A DNA stretch of 64,000 bases from Pseudoalteromonas sp. P1-9 (GTDB lineage: Bacteria > Pseudomonadota > Gammaproteobacteria > Enterobacterales > Alteromonadaceae), in assembly GCF_001399975.1 (NCBI RefSeq), contig NZ_LKBD01000005.1, positions 124,001 to 188,000 of the forward strand, given 5' to 3'. The translations under genes were made by a program, and so were the position numbers. Position 1 is the first letter of the stretch. Every line of letters starts with the position of its first letter. The notes under the pieces were generated by a model, which worked only from the letters and a program-made list of their open reading frames with translations, was not told the origin of the DNA and searched no databases. Below are positions 16,870 to 25,881 of the stretch, piece after piece.

Positions 16870-18582
16870 CTATTTAGCGAGTACTTCAGTCATTTGTGAA
16901 CTCATTTGATAATCATTTTGGTGTACGCTTGATAGTAAATGCCATTCGCTATGCGCTTTTTCAGCGGTAAATGTTACTGTCATAAAACCACGCTGATGGA
17001 TATTGGCATATTCAAGGTCGTCTACTAACAATTTAAGCGCTTCCGCAAATTGTAATGCCATTTGCTCCGGTAATTGTAGGTAGTATTCAAGTCCTGGCGA
17101 GCTTACAGAGCTTGTTGCAAACTCATAGCCACACACATTACCTTTCCCATCTTTTAGCTGTCCACCCCACGCGTTGTGAGTATCACCCGCAAGCGCAATT
17201 AAATTCTTATTAAATTCATTGGCCGTTTGTAAAATTAACTCGCGTTCAACTGGGTAGCCATCCCATGCATCTAAATTGTATGGTGCCAAAGTCGTAACGC
17301 GGGCTTTTTCCATTTCTGTTAGGGTAGGATCGCCTGCCAGTAATCGACCTTTGATTTGCGCAAGTTCTGTTAGTGTTTGAGCTGTTTGTGCACTCGGGTT
17401 AGCCAGTTCTGCAAGTAACTCTGCTGGAATATGCATACGATTCATTAATACTTGCTGTCCAAGCACTTGCCATGTTGCGTTTGAGTTAATCATGCCATCT
17501 TGCAGCCAAATTAATTGGTCAGTACCAATTAGCTTTTGTGTTGGTTCGATTAAATCTAAGATAAAGCGGTTACTATCAATTTGACCTGTTACTGGATCAA
17601 TGTAGTTTGCATAATCTAACGGTTTTGCGCGACTTTCATGACGAGTATCTAGCATATAAAGCGATACCAGATCACCATATTCAAATTGGCGATACAAACT
17701 TTCAGTTTGCCCCTTTACGTAAGGACGAATTGGCATCCATTCAAAATAGGCTTGTAATGCGGCAAGCTTACGTGCCGTAAAATCACCTTCACCATCGTTG
17801 TGGTTTTCCGCACCGTTTTTAAATGAATCGTTGGCAACTTCATGATCATCCCATACCGCAATAAATGGGCTATTGGCATGAAGCTGTTGTAATGATGTAT
17901 CACTGCGATAAAGTGCGTAACGTTTGCGGTAGTCTTCTAGGGTGATAATTTCGCCCGCATTATCGTCAGCTAGTTCACGGCCAAGCGCTTGTGCATTTTC
18001 TGTGGCATAGCCGCCCATACCGTATTCGTAAATGTAGTCGCCAAGGTGTAATACTGCGTCAATATCCGTTAACTTGGCCGCTTCAGCGTAAGCGTGGAAA
18101 TAACCTGCAGGGTAGTTTGCACACGACATTACAGCAAATTTAACCGAATCAACCGAACCTTGTGGCAGGGTTTTGAATTGACCTGTTGGTGATACTTCAT
18201 TTTCGGTAACAAAACGATAATAGTATTTGCTACCTGCGTTAAGGCCTGCAAAGTCAATTTTTACTGTGTAGTCGTTTGATGCCAATGCAACTACAGTTTG
18301 TTGCACTCGGTTAATGTCAAAATTTTCGTCATCAGCGATTTGCAGTGTTAAATTAACCCCTTGCGGTGCGCCACTTGGGGTTACGCGTGTCCAAAGGATT
18401 ATTGCATCACTAAGTGGGTCGCCGCTGGCAACACCATGATTAAAATTAATCGCAAAATCGTTTTTAGCAAGCTTGTTATCGTCGTCGCTATTACAACCAG
18501 TAAGTGACATCGCGATTGTCGCGGCGCCAAGACTATACATCGAGGCTTTTAAAAAATTTCGGCGTGAGAAGTTGTGACTCAT
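16870..18582 (-). CDS. phoD: PhoD-family alkaline phosphatase, Tat-exported lipoprotein
   Basis: Starting at the ATG at 18582 (AAAGG seven bases upstream) the protein has 570 residues. The N terminus SRRNFLKAS is a twin-arginine signal, and LTGC at its end is a lipobox, so it should be exported folded and lipidated. The body matches PhoD: GVASGDPLSDAIILWTRV, CANYPAGYFHAYAEAA, LHLGDYIYEYG, the metal motif WDDHEVANDSF and the late AGDTHNAWGG. PhoD enzymes hydrolyse phosphodiesters and monoesters with Fe3+ and Ca2+ and supply phosphate from the environment. I see no convincing Pho box upstream. A longer start at 18630 is unlikely because it would put residues before the Tat motif without a ribosome binding site. 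Confidence 0.9.
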   Translation of the reverse strand: MSHNFSRRNFLKASMYSLGAATIAMSLTGCNSDDDNKLAKNDFAINFNHGVASGDPLSDAIILWTRVTPSGAPQGVNLTLQIADDENFDINRVQQTVVALASNDYTVKIDFAGLNAGSKYYYRFVTENEVSPTGQFKTLPQGSVDSVKFAVMSCANYPAGYFHAYAEAAKLTDIDAVLHLGDYIYEYGMGGYATENAQALGRELADDNAGEIITLEDYRKRYALYRSDTSLQQLHANSPFIAVWDDHEVANDSFKNGAENHNDGEGDFTARKLAALQAYFEWMPIRPYVKGQTESLYRQFEYGDLVSLYMLDTRHESRAKPLDYANYIDPVTGQIDSNRFILDLIEPTQKLIGTDQLIWLQDGMINSNATWQVLGQQVLMNRMHIPAELLAELANPSAQTAQTLTELAQIKGRLLAGDPTLTEMEKARVTTLAPYNLDAWDGYPVERELILQTANEFNKNLIALAGDTHNAWGGQLKDGKGNVCGYEFATSSVSSPGLEYYLQLPEQMALQFAEALKLLVDDLEYANIHQRGFMTVTFTAEKAHSEWHLLSSVHQNDYQMSSQMTEVLAK

Positions 18583-18732
18583 AAGGTGACCTTTTGTTTT
18601 TTTTATTATCATAGCTACCATATATGACAAAATTAGGTCTGGTCAAACCTCCAACCACCTCATTGTTAATGGATGTAACAATTTTATTATAAAATTCATT
18701 TGCTTATTGAGATAACAAGATCAAAATTACAT

Positions 18733-18762
18733 AAAAGCGCACTTTTATAAACGTGCGCTTTT
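18733..18762 (-). terminator. Rho-independent terminator of the nitroreductase gene
   Basis: AAAAGCGCAC (18733-18742) pairs with GTGCGCTTTT (18753-18762) around a 10-base loop. On the minus strand it follows the nitroreductase stop codon by about 27 bases and ends in TTTT. Confidence 0.75.
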
Positions 18763-18789
18763 ATTGATAACGTTACGACGATTATTCGA

Positions 18790-19446
18790 TTACAAAATCG
18801 TAATTAGTTGGTCTTTTGTTAAACGTGATTTTGGTAAAGTGGCGTTGTAATCTTCGCTTTCTTCATGGTAACCAATCGCAAGCGCAACTTCACACACGTA
18901 ACCGTTTAACTCATCGGCAAATAATTCGCTGATCATTTCTTTATCAACGCCTTCCATTGGTGTTGAATCAATACCTAAACGCGCAACTGTGTGCATTGTA
19001 TTACCCAGTGCAATGTAAGTTTGCGCCTTAGTCCAATGTGCGTTGTTACCATGTTCATCCGTATTTAAATCAACAAATGCAAACGCACCGAATGCTTGTT
19101 CTTTATTTTCAGCTAATGTACGGCCATTTTTTATATCAGTATCAATCACCTTTTCATAATCGCTGTGGGCGTATTTAGGGTTATAAGCGAATAGCAACGT
19201 ATGAGACGCTGCCTTGATGTGCGGCTGATTAAACTGGAACTTGTTAACAAATTTTTGATGCATGCGCTGTTTCGCTTCATCAGAACTAATCACAATTATT
19301 TTCCAAGGCTGTGAGTTAATTGACGATGGTGATAAGCGAATGGCTTCTAAAATAATATCTAAGTCTGATTGTGAAATTCTTTTACTCGCATCATAGCGTT
19401 TACTTGTATAACGACGATTTAGATCAGTAATAATTGGGTGTGTCAT
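18790..19446 (-). CDS. NfsB-type nitroreductase / NAD(P)H-dependent FMN oxidoreductase
   Basis: This 218-residue cytoplasmic flavoenzyme has the NfsB family pattern: RYTSKRYDASKRIS near the N terminus, LSPSSINSQPWKIIVI at about 38-53 (FMN phosphate and ring contacts), and the C-terminal KSRL segment that binds the FMN phosphate. NfsB enzymes reduce nitroaromatics, quinones or flavins with NAD(P)H in two-electron steps. AGGAG precedes the ATG by six bases. A LysR-type regulator gene is divergent, with 111 bases between the starts, the classic layout for a regulator controlling its neighbour. The natural substrate is not visible. Confidence 0.87.
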   Translation of the reverse strand: MTHPIITDLNRRYTSKRYDASKRISQSDLDIILEAIRLSPSSINSQPWKIIVISSDEAKQRMHQKFVNKFQFNQPHIKAASHTLLFAYNPKYAHSDYEKVIDTDIKNGRTLAENKEQAFGAFAFVDLNTDEHGNNAHWTKAQTYIALGNTMHTVARLGIDSTPMEGVDKEMISELFADELNGYVCEVALAIGYHEESEDYNATLPKSRLTKDQLITIL

Positions 19447-19557
19447 TGATTGCTCCTAACAAACAAGGTGCTGTTAAACTTGAGCCTATTGTAAAACTTG
19501 ATTATTTAAATAAAAACACGGTAATGTTTGAATCATTATCAAAAAATATTAGTTAAT

Positions 19558-20493
19558 ATGTTAATAGCCGATTTAAAACTCATTTTAAAAATTGCTGAAC
19601 TTAACAGTATTTCTGCTGCGGCAGTATCCCTTGATATGCAAGCGGCAACAGCTAGTGCAGCGTTAAAACGTGTTGAGGCTGAGCTTGGTGTCGAACTGTT
19701 TGTTCGTACTACCCGTCATTTGAGGCTGTCAAACGCCGGTGAGCGCTTTTTACCACAATGCCAAGAAGCAATAAATCTACTCTCTATCGCAAAGCAAAAC
19801 ATTAAAGTTGATAATAAAGACATTGAGGGCGAATTACGCGTTGCTTTATCGTCCGATTTAGGGCGAAACATTGTAATACCTTGGCTAGATGAGCTGCTTG
19901 ATAGTTACCCACATTTACGTTTGCGCAGTCATATTAGTGACAGCAATATTGATTTTTATCGTGACTCAGTTGATCTGGCGCTTCGTTATGGCAAGCCAAG
20001 CGATACAAACTTATATGGTTTTAAAATTTGTAATATCCCAAAGCTACTGTGTGCAACTCCTGAATATTTAAGCCAAAATGGCGAACCAATTAAACCGTCT
20101 GATTTACAAGCGCATCAAGGGCTTTTTTATCAGCTACAAGATCGCATCAACGACACTTGGGAGTTTTTAGATAACGACAAGGTAATAAAAGTAAAAATGA
20201 AAGGTCGACGTGCGGCTAACGACGGAGATTTGGTGAGACGATGGTGTTTAAAAGGCAAAGGCCTTGCCGTTAAATCAGCAATAGATATTGCCGACGATCT
20301 GGTTGAGGGAAGAGCGGTGACATTAATGCCTAAATTCCCCCATAAAAGTACCGAGTTGTGGCTTATTTGCCCAAGTAGACAATCGATCACCCCTGCCGTG
20401 CGATTAGTGCGAGATGAGTGCAGAAAACGAACGAAAGCACTGCTGCAAAAACTGATAGATAAAGGAATATTGACGAAAAGCGTACTTGATTAG
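19558..20493 (+). CDS. LysR-family transcriptional regulator
   Basis: The protein is 311 residues from the ATG at 19558. It has the LysR winged helix-turn-helix at about 1-60 (LNSISAAAVSLDMQAATASAALKRVEAELGVELFVR) described here by its key elements, then a periplasmic-binding-like effector domain. An upstream TTG at 19528 in frame would add ten residues without a ribosome binding site. The regulator is divergent from the nitroreductase gene, which it probably controls, likely in response to a quinone or nitro compound; that link is inferred from layout only. The effector domain resembles those LysR proteins close to the AaeR/DsdC-like branch with GLFYQL. Confidence 0.88.
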   Translation: MLIADLKLILKIAELNSISAAAVSLDMQAATASAALKRVEAELGVELFVRTTRHLRLSNAGERFLPQCQEAINLLSIAKQNIKVDNKDIEGELRVALSSDLGRNIVIPWLDELLDSYPHLRLRSHISDSNIDFYRDSVDLALRYGKPSDTNLYGFKICNIPKLLCATPEYLSQNGEPIKPSDLQAHQGLFYQLQDRINDTWEFLDNDKVIKVKMKGRRAANDGDLVRRWCLKGKGLAVKSAIDIADDLVEGRAVTLMPKFPHKSTELWLICPSRQSITPAVRLVRDECRKRTKALLQKLIDKGILTKSVLD

Positions 20494-20575
20494 TTATTTG
20501 CGTTAAAAAGAAAAATTACGTTTAAACCTTTTTGATGGTGTGCTGCGACAAATAAAGTCAAAAGGGAGAATTACA

Positions 20576-21175
20576 TTGAACAAATTAGTACACGCAATTT
20601 TTTTAACGCTATCTTTGTCGGCATGTGCGGAACAAGCCGTAGACTGTTCGGTATTTGACGAACAAGCAAAATCGAAATACATCTTGCCATTTCAAAAAGG
20701 TGAATCCTATAAAGTAGAAGTTGCAACCGGCCATTACCGAGCAAGTAATGGTGGCGTAGGGTTGTATGCAGTTGATTTTAATATGCCTATCGGTACAACA
20801 ATTGTTGCAGCTAGAGCGGGTGAGGTTGTAGCCGTTCGCGAGCAATTTGAAGATTGGAACGGGAAAGATTTAGCTGAGAATTTTGTCTTTATTAAGCATG
20901 CTGATGGCACTGTTGCGCGTTATTTTCACCTAACTCATTTAGGCGCTTTGGTAGAAGAAGGTGAGCAGGTAAAACAAGGTCAGATCATTGCTAAAAGTGG
21001 TAACACTGGGCAATCGGGTGGGCCACATTTACATTTTGATGTGCAAACATGCGGGCCAAATTTACCACCACACTATAACCAAAAACCATGTGGACAAACG
21101 TTACCCGTCGTTTTTGAAAATACTAAGCCCCATCAATGCGGTATTGAAGCTGGAAAAGTTTACAAAGCAATATAG
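20576..21175 (+). CDS. M23-type peptidase lipoprotein (LytM domain)
   Basis: I start this at the TTG at 20576, because GGGAG lies seven bases before it and the product then begins with a proper lipoprotein signal (MNKLVHAIF..., lipobox LSAC). The 199-residue protein has an M23/LytM domain: YAVDFNMPIGT, YFHLTHL and GGPHLHFDV (the HxH zinc motif). M23 enzymes cleave peptidoglycan crosslinks or serve as activators of amidases. The first zinc ligand, normally a His nine residues before the Asp of AVDF, looks like Asn in ASNGGVGLYAVD, so the site may be incomplete. It lies alone between the LysR gene and a convergent RidA gene. Confidence 0.8.
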   Translation: MNKLVHAIFLTLSLSACAEQAVDCSVFDEQAKSKYILPFQKGESYKVEVATGHYRASNGGVGLYAVDFNMPIGTTIVAARAGEVVAVREQFEDWNGKDLAENFVFIKHADGTVARYFHLTHLGALVEEGEQVKQGQIIAKSGNTGQSGGPHLHFDVQTCGPNLPPHYNQKPCGQTLPVVFENTKPHQCGIEAGKVYKAI

Positions 21176-21194
21176 TGCGTAATAAAAAATGAAT

Positions 21195-21212
21195 AGCCAC
21201 AACCTTGTGGCT
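21195..21212. terminator. Stem-loop between the M23 and RidA genes
   Basis: AGCCACA pairs with TGTGGCT (21195-21201 with 21206-21212), nested in a longer AATAGCCAC / GTGGTTATT pairing option. The genes on both sides converge on it. The T-run is poor on both strands. Confidence 0.45.
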
Positions 21213-21242
21213 GTGGTTATTAATAAGTGGAATTTAGTTAAA

Positions 21243-21596
21243 TTAGTCTTTTTGCGCCGCGATAACAGATACTTCCACTAATAACTCAGGGCGCGCCATT
21301 GCTGCTTCAACGCAAGCTCTTGCAGGTGCATGACCTTCTGGCACCCATGCATCCCATACTTCGTTCATTTCTTTGAAATACTGCATGTCTTTAATGTAAA
21401 CAGTTGCACTTAACATATGTTCGCGACTGCTACCTGATTCAATAAGTAATTCATCCACTTTATCGAGCATGGTTTGCGTTTGTTCTTTAATATCTTTAGT
21501 GGCATCTGCGCATACCTGACCACATAAATAGACTGTTTTATTGTGAATTACGATGCGGCTCATGCGCTGTTTTGTTTGCATGCGTTGAATGGTCAT
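21243..21596 (-). CDS. RidA/YjgF/YER057c family protein
   Basis: I start this at the ATG at 21596, with AGGA seven bases upstream; the longer frame adds a hydrophobic leader that has no ribosome binding site. The 117-residue product has the RidA fold and motifs: [43 protein letters not shown], then [22 protein letters not shown], in which Arg of ARAC is the substrate-binding residue. RidA trimers hydrolyse reactive enamine intermediates such as 2-aminoacrylate; this branch (YoaB/RutC-like) may act on other imines. It is cytoplasmic. Confidence 0.85.
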   Translation of the reverse strand: MTIQRMQTKQRMSRIVIHNKTVYLCGQVCADATKDIKEQTQTMLDKVDELLIESGSSREHMLSATVYIKDMQYFKEMNEVWDAWVPEGHAPARACVEAAMARPELLVEVSVIAAQKD

Positions 21597-21750
21597 ATGG
21601 GTTCCTAAACCTTGGTGATGTAAATTGGCAAAACTGTAGCAAAACAAACAAGTAATTAGTATTGAAAACACAATGAAAGTTATAAAACATGGGTGTAGCT
21701 TATAACTGAATTGTTATATATTAGTGGCTCAAATTAATAAGGCTAACTTA

Positions 21751-22644
21751 ATGAAATTAAAATTTATCTTACTGTTCATTTTTACAATTTTGTGCTTTGG
21801 GGCGTTTGCAAATGAATCAAAACCAATGACAGAGCAACAGCAAGAAAAGGCAATAAAAGAGCTCAACGAACCGCTGTATCGCCCGCTTTTGGAGCGTTAC
21901 GTATTAGACGAGCTGAAATCGTTACGACAAGACCAGCAAAAGCTGCGTGAAGACACAACAAAACAAATTACCCATACGGAATTAAGTGCAGCAGACAGAG
22001 CGCTTGATTATACCAATGACACCATAAACAATGTGATGTTTATTATTACTGCAACCGCGACAATTTTGATTTTGGTTGGTTGGAACTCGTTGCGCGACGT
22101 AAAAAATAAAGTAGAAAGCATTGTTAATGAACGGGTTAAAAGTATTACCGATGAGTATGAAAGCCGTTTAGGTGTACTCGAAAGTGAATTAAAAGAGCGC
22201 TCAGAAGAGATTATTAATAACCATCGGAAAATTACCATTACCAACGAAGTACATTCGCTATGGATGCGTGCAGCATTAGAAAGCGATGTTAATTCGAAAA
22301 TTGAAATTTACGATGAAATTTTAAAGCGTAAACCTGATGATGTAGAAGCGATTACCTATAAAGCTGATGCATTATTGGAGCAAGGTAAAACAGTTAAAGC
22401 GATTGCTCTTTGTAATCAAGCAATTGAAGAAGAAGAAGATTATGGTTACGCCTATTGGCAGCGTGCGTGTGCCTATGCACAAGAAAATCGTTTAAGTGAT
22501 TCAATGGATGATTTGCATATGGCGCTTAAGCTATCGCCGAATTTAAAGAACGAGCTAGTAAACGAAGTTGCGTTTGAAAACTTACAAGTGTTACCAGCAT
22601 TCTTAAAATTGTTGGACGATGCCGGTGTAAAACTGGGTGAATAA
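21751..22644 (+). CDS. Membrane-anchored TPR protein with coiled coil
   Basis: From the ATG at 21751 (AAGG eight bases upstream) the product has 297 residues: a signal-like N terminus (about 5-20), an acidic segment, a membrane helix (about 93-112, NVMFIITATATILILVGW), a long coiled coil (about 115-165) and two to three TPR units (about 170-260: AALESDVNSKIEIYDEIL, ITYKADALLEQG, AYWQRACAYAQ). The TPR part likely scaffolds a partner. The first of the two hydrophobic stretches is either a cleaved signal or a signal anchor, so orientation is uncertain. I know similar uncharacterised proteins in Pseudoalteromonas and Shewanella, but no function. Confidence 0.75.
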   Translation: MKLKFILLFIFTILCFGAFANESKPMTEQQQEKAIKELNEPLYRPLLERYVLDELKSLRQDQQKLREDTTKQITHTELSAADRALDYTNDTINNVMFIITATATILILVGWNSLRDVKNKVESIVNERVKSITDEYESRLGVLESELKERSEEIINNHRKITITNEVHSLWMRAALESDVNSKIEIYDEILKRKPDDVEAITYKADALLEQGKTVKAIALCNQAIEEEEDYGYAYWQRACAYAQENRLSDSMDDLHMALKLSPNLKNELVNEVAFENLQVLPAFLKLLDDAGVKLGE

Positions 22645-22677
22645 TCGCAAATAGCATTCGCTTAGTTACGCGACATT

Positions 22678-22717
22678 ACGCGATATCAGTTTGGGAAATT
22701 TTACTCTGATATCGCGT
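22678..22717. terminator. 12-bp inverted repeat between convergent genes
   Basis: ACGCGATATCAG (22678-22689) is the exact complement of CTGATATCGCGT (22706-22717), with a 16-base loop. It lies between the TPR gene and the convergent MAPEG gene and has no T-run, so it is a weak terminator candidate or an operator-like palindrome. Confidence 0.5.
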
Positions 22718-22765
22718 TAGCCGATAAAACTACTTAAAAACCTGAGCGTACTTTATCTCACCTTG

Positions 22766-23158
22766 TTAGCTTGGTTGAATACTCGCTATCATCATTGCAA
22801 TTGGGCAAACTAGGCCAATAAGCCATACGCTTGAACGTAACACATGCCAATTTACGTAGTAACACACACAGTATAAAACCCGCGCAATTAAATAAATAAT
22901 TGCCAGCGTTTCGGTTGTAGCCGTGATGGTGTTAGAGGCAAAAACAACAACTAATGCAATAGTAAAAATAAGTAATGACTCAAAGCTGTTTTGATGTGCC
23001 GCTAATGCGCGTGCACCAAATCCTGTAAGCTTACTTTGTTGTGCGCGTGGATGGCGATTGTCATAGCCATCGAGCTTGTTCATTGCAATTGCGACAGGTG
23101 CTTTTGCTAAATAGGGAAGTAAGGCGGCAATAATGGCGCAAACGATGAGTGTATTCAT
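22766..23158 (-). CDS. MAPEG family membrane protein
   Basis: This 130-residue protein has four membrane helices and the MAPEG pattern: KLDGYDNRHPRAQQSKLTGFGARALAAHQNSFESLLIF after the first helix, including the conserved Arg and Asn-Ser-Glu positions, and YLIARVLYCVCYYVNWHVLRS later. MAPEG proteins in eukaryotes are glutathione-dependent enzymes of eicosanoid metabolism; bacterial members such as YecN are mostly uncharacterised. The start codon is two bases after the stop of the upstream DUF2960 gene, so the two are probably co-transcribed. Confidence 0.85.
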   Translation of the reverse strand: MNTLIVCAIIAALLPYLAKAPVAIAMNKLDGYDNRHPRAQQSKLTGFGARALAAHQNSFESLLIFTIALVVVFASNTITATTETLAIIYLIARVLYCVCYYVNWHVLRSSVWLIGLVCPIAMMIASIQPS

Positions 23159-23160
23159 AA

Positions 23161-23400
23161 TTACTCTTTAATAAATGTGATGTTAGTGACACCCAGCTTT
23201 CTAAAGTATTCATCTCTAAAGTTACGAATTGCCGCTTTGTCTTTTGCGTACAAAGTTACTTGATGCTCCATTTTGGAATACTCCGCAATATCGAACCCTT
23301 CTGCCGCGGCGATTGCCTCAAACATAGAATTATATTTGTCTTGTGCGAAGTTAATTAACTTTTGCTGCTGGTTATATGTGTATTGAATTTTCTTAGCCAT
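23161..23400 (-). CDS. DUF2960-type small protein
   Basis: From the ATG at 23400 (AGG six bases upstream) the product has 79 residues. It resembles the DUF2960 family of Vibrio and Shewanella as I recall it: KKIQYTYN near the start, then FEAIAAAEGFDIAEYSKMEHQVTLYAKDKAAIRNFRDEYF and LGVTNITFIKE at the end. Function is unknown and it looks soluble. It is followed two bases later by the MAPEG gene. Confidence 0.65.
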   Translation of the reverse strand: MAKKIQYTYNQQQKLINFAQDKYNSMFEAIAAAEGFDIAEYSKMEHQVTLYAKDKAAIRNFRDEYFRKLGVTNITFIKE

Positions 23401-23480
23401 GTTAAACCTAAGGATAAAATTTACCTGCATTGTACTTAACAGGTAAACGGGTTGATATACGTACGCGCTAATTTAATCGA

Positions 23481-24167
23481 TTAATTGCATTTAAGTTTAT
23501 TTGCTAATGCTTGGTACGCATATAATGCGCGCAGTGCGTCTGAACTATTTCGGCTTACCTTTTGATAGTGTGTGATTAAGCGATTGAGGTACTGCGATTT
23601 TTCGCATTGTTTAGTGCTATGCCATAGTTTGTCGCCAATAGGCGATATTGCTATACCTTGGTTTTTATTGCGTGTTACGTGCAGAATTTCGTAAAACCGT
23701 TTGTTTTCAGAAATAAGCGATTCATCTATTAATGTGTAGTTTAATGCAATTAATTGCTGACGAAGTGTAAACGTATGATGCACTGGGCAAATGATAAATT
23801 CGAGCGCTACATTACTAAAGCGCGCCGTTAATTGTTGAATAAACTCCGCCGCTAAATCACCGCCCACTCCCGCAATAATTATTAGGTGACGACCTGGGTA
23901 TTGATCAAGTGGGAGATCGTTAACACTCATTGTATGGCAGTGCCAATTTTTATAAGGCAACTGCTGAGAGTCAGCCTGCGTACTGAGCCCATTTTTCACG
24001 CCTTTCATAATGTGCGCTGAAATATCAACAAAGTGTATGGTGCTAGATGGATTACTTGAGAGTAAAGCCATGCCTAAGTAGCCGTGATCACAACATGTAT
24101 CCCAAATATGGTGATACGGATTTTTGATTTTATTGGCGATGGATTGCAGGCGGTAAGATAATGGCAT
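23481..24167 (-). CDS. trmK: TrmK-family tRNA adenine N1-methyltransferase
   Basis: I start this at the ATG at 24167 (228 residues), because MPLSYRLQSIANKI matches the start of the family; the longer frame opens with a TTG. The Rossmann methyltransferase fold is seen in WDTCCDHGYLGMALL (SAM-binding motif I), VDISAHI (motif II) and the acidic-to-aliphatic strand HLIIIAGVGGDLAAEF with the family GVGG motif. TrmK methylates A22 of tRNA at N1 in Gram-positive bacteria; the gammaproteobacterial relatives are less studied. The C-terminal helical extension (about 190-228) also fits. It has no strong ribosome binding site. Confidence 0.75.
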   Translation of the reverse strand: MPLSYRLQSIANKIKNPYHHIWDTCCDHGYLGMALLSSNPSSTIHFVDISAHIMKGVKNGLSTQADSQQLPYKNWHCHTMSVNDLPLDQYPGRHLIIIAGVGGDLAAEFIQQLTARFSNVALEFIICPVHHTFTLRQQLIALNYTLIDESLISENKRFYEILHVTRNKNQGIAISPIGDKLWHSTKQCEKSQYLNRLITHYQKVSRNSSDALRALYAYQALANKLKCN

Positions 24168-24276
24168 AACGATAATAGGCGAAAATAATAAACTTAAACA
24201 GCTGCATTTTAACAAGTTATCATTTATAAATCCCAATCTAGTGTGTATGTTTTATTCATTTTGCGTTTGCGTGAAT

Positions 24277-24904
24277 ATGAAAATAGTGATTGTCAGTAGA
24301 AGCGGTCGACCACATTCAAATAGTTTGCAGTTAGCAACCAAGATAAGCGAACACTTTGCACGATTAGACATTGAATTTAATTTAGTAGATTTAAGCGAAA
24401 TGACGCAACTACTACATCATTACGAAACGCATAATGATGGAGTACTTAATAAGCAAAAAGCGCTACTTCTTGAAAAATTATATTCAAGTGATGGCATTGT
24501 GATTGTAGCACCGGAGTGGGACGGTATGTTGCCGCCGGTGCTACATAATTTTTTTACTGCTCAGTGCTTATGGCTCTGCATCTGGCTTTCCGCTCGGTCA
24601 TAAGCCTGCGTTAGCCATTGGAATATCAACGTCAGGCGGTGGACACAATCCAGTTAGTTTATTAAAAGGCTATAGTGCTAAAAATTCACACTTGGTTTGG
24701 TTACCATTTCACGTGATTATTAACAATGTAGATGATTTTATTATGAGTTTTGCTGAAAAAGATAACGCGCTTTGCAATAGGCAAAAAAACCTATTTTCCC
24801 GTCTAGAAGTTGGCTTACACGCGCTAGTAATCTATGCAACACAGCTCGCCCCAATTCGACACGAGCTCACTAAGCTTTCGATTAAACACCCATTTGGTCA
24901 ATGA
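24277..24904 (+). pseudogene. NADPH-dependent FMN reductase-like gene with a +1 frameshift
   Basis: The first frame encodes MKIVIVSRSGRPHSNS and PEWDGMLPPVLHNFF, an NADPH-dependent FMN reductase (flavodoxin fold) with its FMN-phosphate loop; it stops at 24603. The matching C-terminal part, SAYGSASGFPLGHKPALAIGISTSGGGHN, lies in another frame and runs to the stop at 24902-24904. Removing one T from the seven-T run at 24549-24555 joins them into one ORF of about 208 residues. So this is a recent frameshift, a sequencing error at a homopolymer, or less likely a slippage site. The 3' end overlaps the convergent RmlD-like gene by seven bases. GTG or ATG starts before 24277 are less plausible. Confidence 0.75.
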
Positions 24905-25782
24905 GTTACTAAGGGTTGTATACACGCAATAAAGGCTTGTTCAAATGACCGGCCATGACAGATATTGAGTTGTTTTAGTCGACTATCTTGCAGGGCACAG
25001 TTATGTGGTCTGCTTGCAACTTGACTTGGTTCGTTTATTGGCGAAAGTGTTGCTTCATCGATTTCAAGTTGCGTTGCTGCAATACATGCTATCTGATACT
25101 TGGTGTATGCTTGATTATCCGAAACGTGGAATATGCCACCGTTATCTGTGTTAGTGATTTTGCATAAATCAACAAGCGTTAAGGCAATGTCGTCAACATG
25201 GGTGGGATAACGAATAGCCCAATTGTCGTGCGAATTATTTGATTGTTGTTTAACTTGCTGTGCAATAACCGTAATTGCCGACTCGCTCAAGGTTTCAACT
25301 TGCCCATAAAGCACTGGCACACGAATAACGGTATGTGTTTTACACGTGTTTAAAACTATTTGTTCCCCCTGTGCTTTAGTTTCACCATAAAAATTAAGCG
25401 GGTTTAGCGTATCAGTTTCGCTATATGGCGGCGCTTTTCCGTCAAATACGTAGTCAGTACTGATAAAAAAGAATTGTGCGTTAATACGAGTAGCTTCTTT
25501 AGATAAATGCTCAGTTACTGAAAGGTTGAGGGCTTTGGTATGAGCGTGGTTGTTTTCGCATACATCTGGTTTTCGCTCAGCCGCCGCGTGAATAATAATA
25601 TCGGGTTTAGTTTCATCAAGAAATTTCGTTACTGCCATATGCTGCGTTAAATCTAACTTAACGATTGGGCTTTGTGCACGACTGAATCCTGCGCCGATTA
25701 CATTAAAGCCGTTGTCATTAAATATACGCATCAGTGCTCTGCCAAGTAGGCCTGTTGCACCTGTTATCAAAACTTTTTTCAT
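24898..25782 (-). CDS. SDR-family oxidoreductase of the RmlD (dTDP-4-dehydrorhamnose reductase) type
   Basis: This 294-residue cytoplasmic protein has an extended-SDR fold: NAD(P) motif GATGLLGRA at 7-15, HAAAERKPDVCENN (the RmlD-like loop near 65-78), FFISTDYVFDG and the active-site YGETK with Tyr and Lys of YxxxK. It resembles RmlD and its relative MAT2B, the regulatory subunit of methionine adenosyltransferase. No other dTDP-sugar gene is nearby, so the rhamnose pathway assignment is not supported by context. The AGGA ribosome binding site lies six bases before the ATG. Its end overlaps the frameshifted reductase on the other strand. Confidence 0.82.
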   Translation of the reverse strand: MKKVLITGATGLLGRALMRIFNDNGFNVIGAGFSRAQSPIVKLDLTQHMAVTKFLDETKPDIIIHAAAERKPDVCENNHAHTKALNLSVTEHLSKEATRINAQFFFISTDYVFDGKAPPYSETDTLNPLNFYGETKAQGEQIVLNTCKTHTVIRVPVLYGQVETLSESAITVIAQQVKQQSNNSHDNWAIRYPTHVDDIALTLVDLCKITNTDNGGIFHVSDNQAYTKYQIACIAATQLEIDEATLSPINEPSQVASRPHNCALQDSRLKQLNICHGRSFEQAFIACIQPLVTH

Positions 25783-25881
25783 GATTTTCCTAACATTTTT
25801 TGGGGCAACTAGTGTAAAAAAAAGCGCGGCTTAACCCCATTTATTAAGTAAAGCTTAATGTATCAATTTGTTAAGCGCTGA

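Noticed and set aside
24549..24555. Programmed frameshift as an explanation of the split FMN reductase
   Set aside because: There is no slippery-site partner structure or internal start with a good ribosome binding site, and the family is normally one uninterrupted chain; mutation or sequencing error is simpler.
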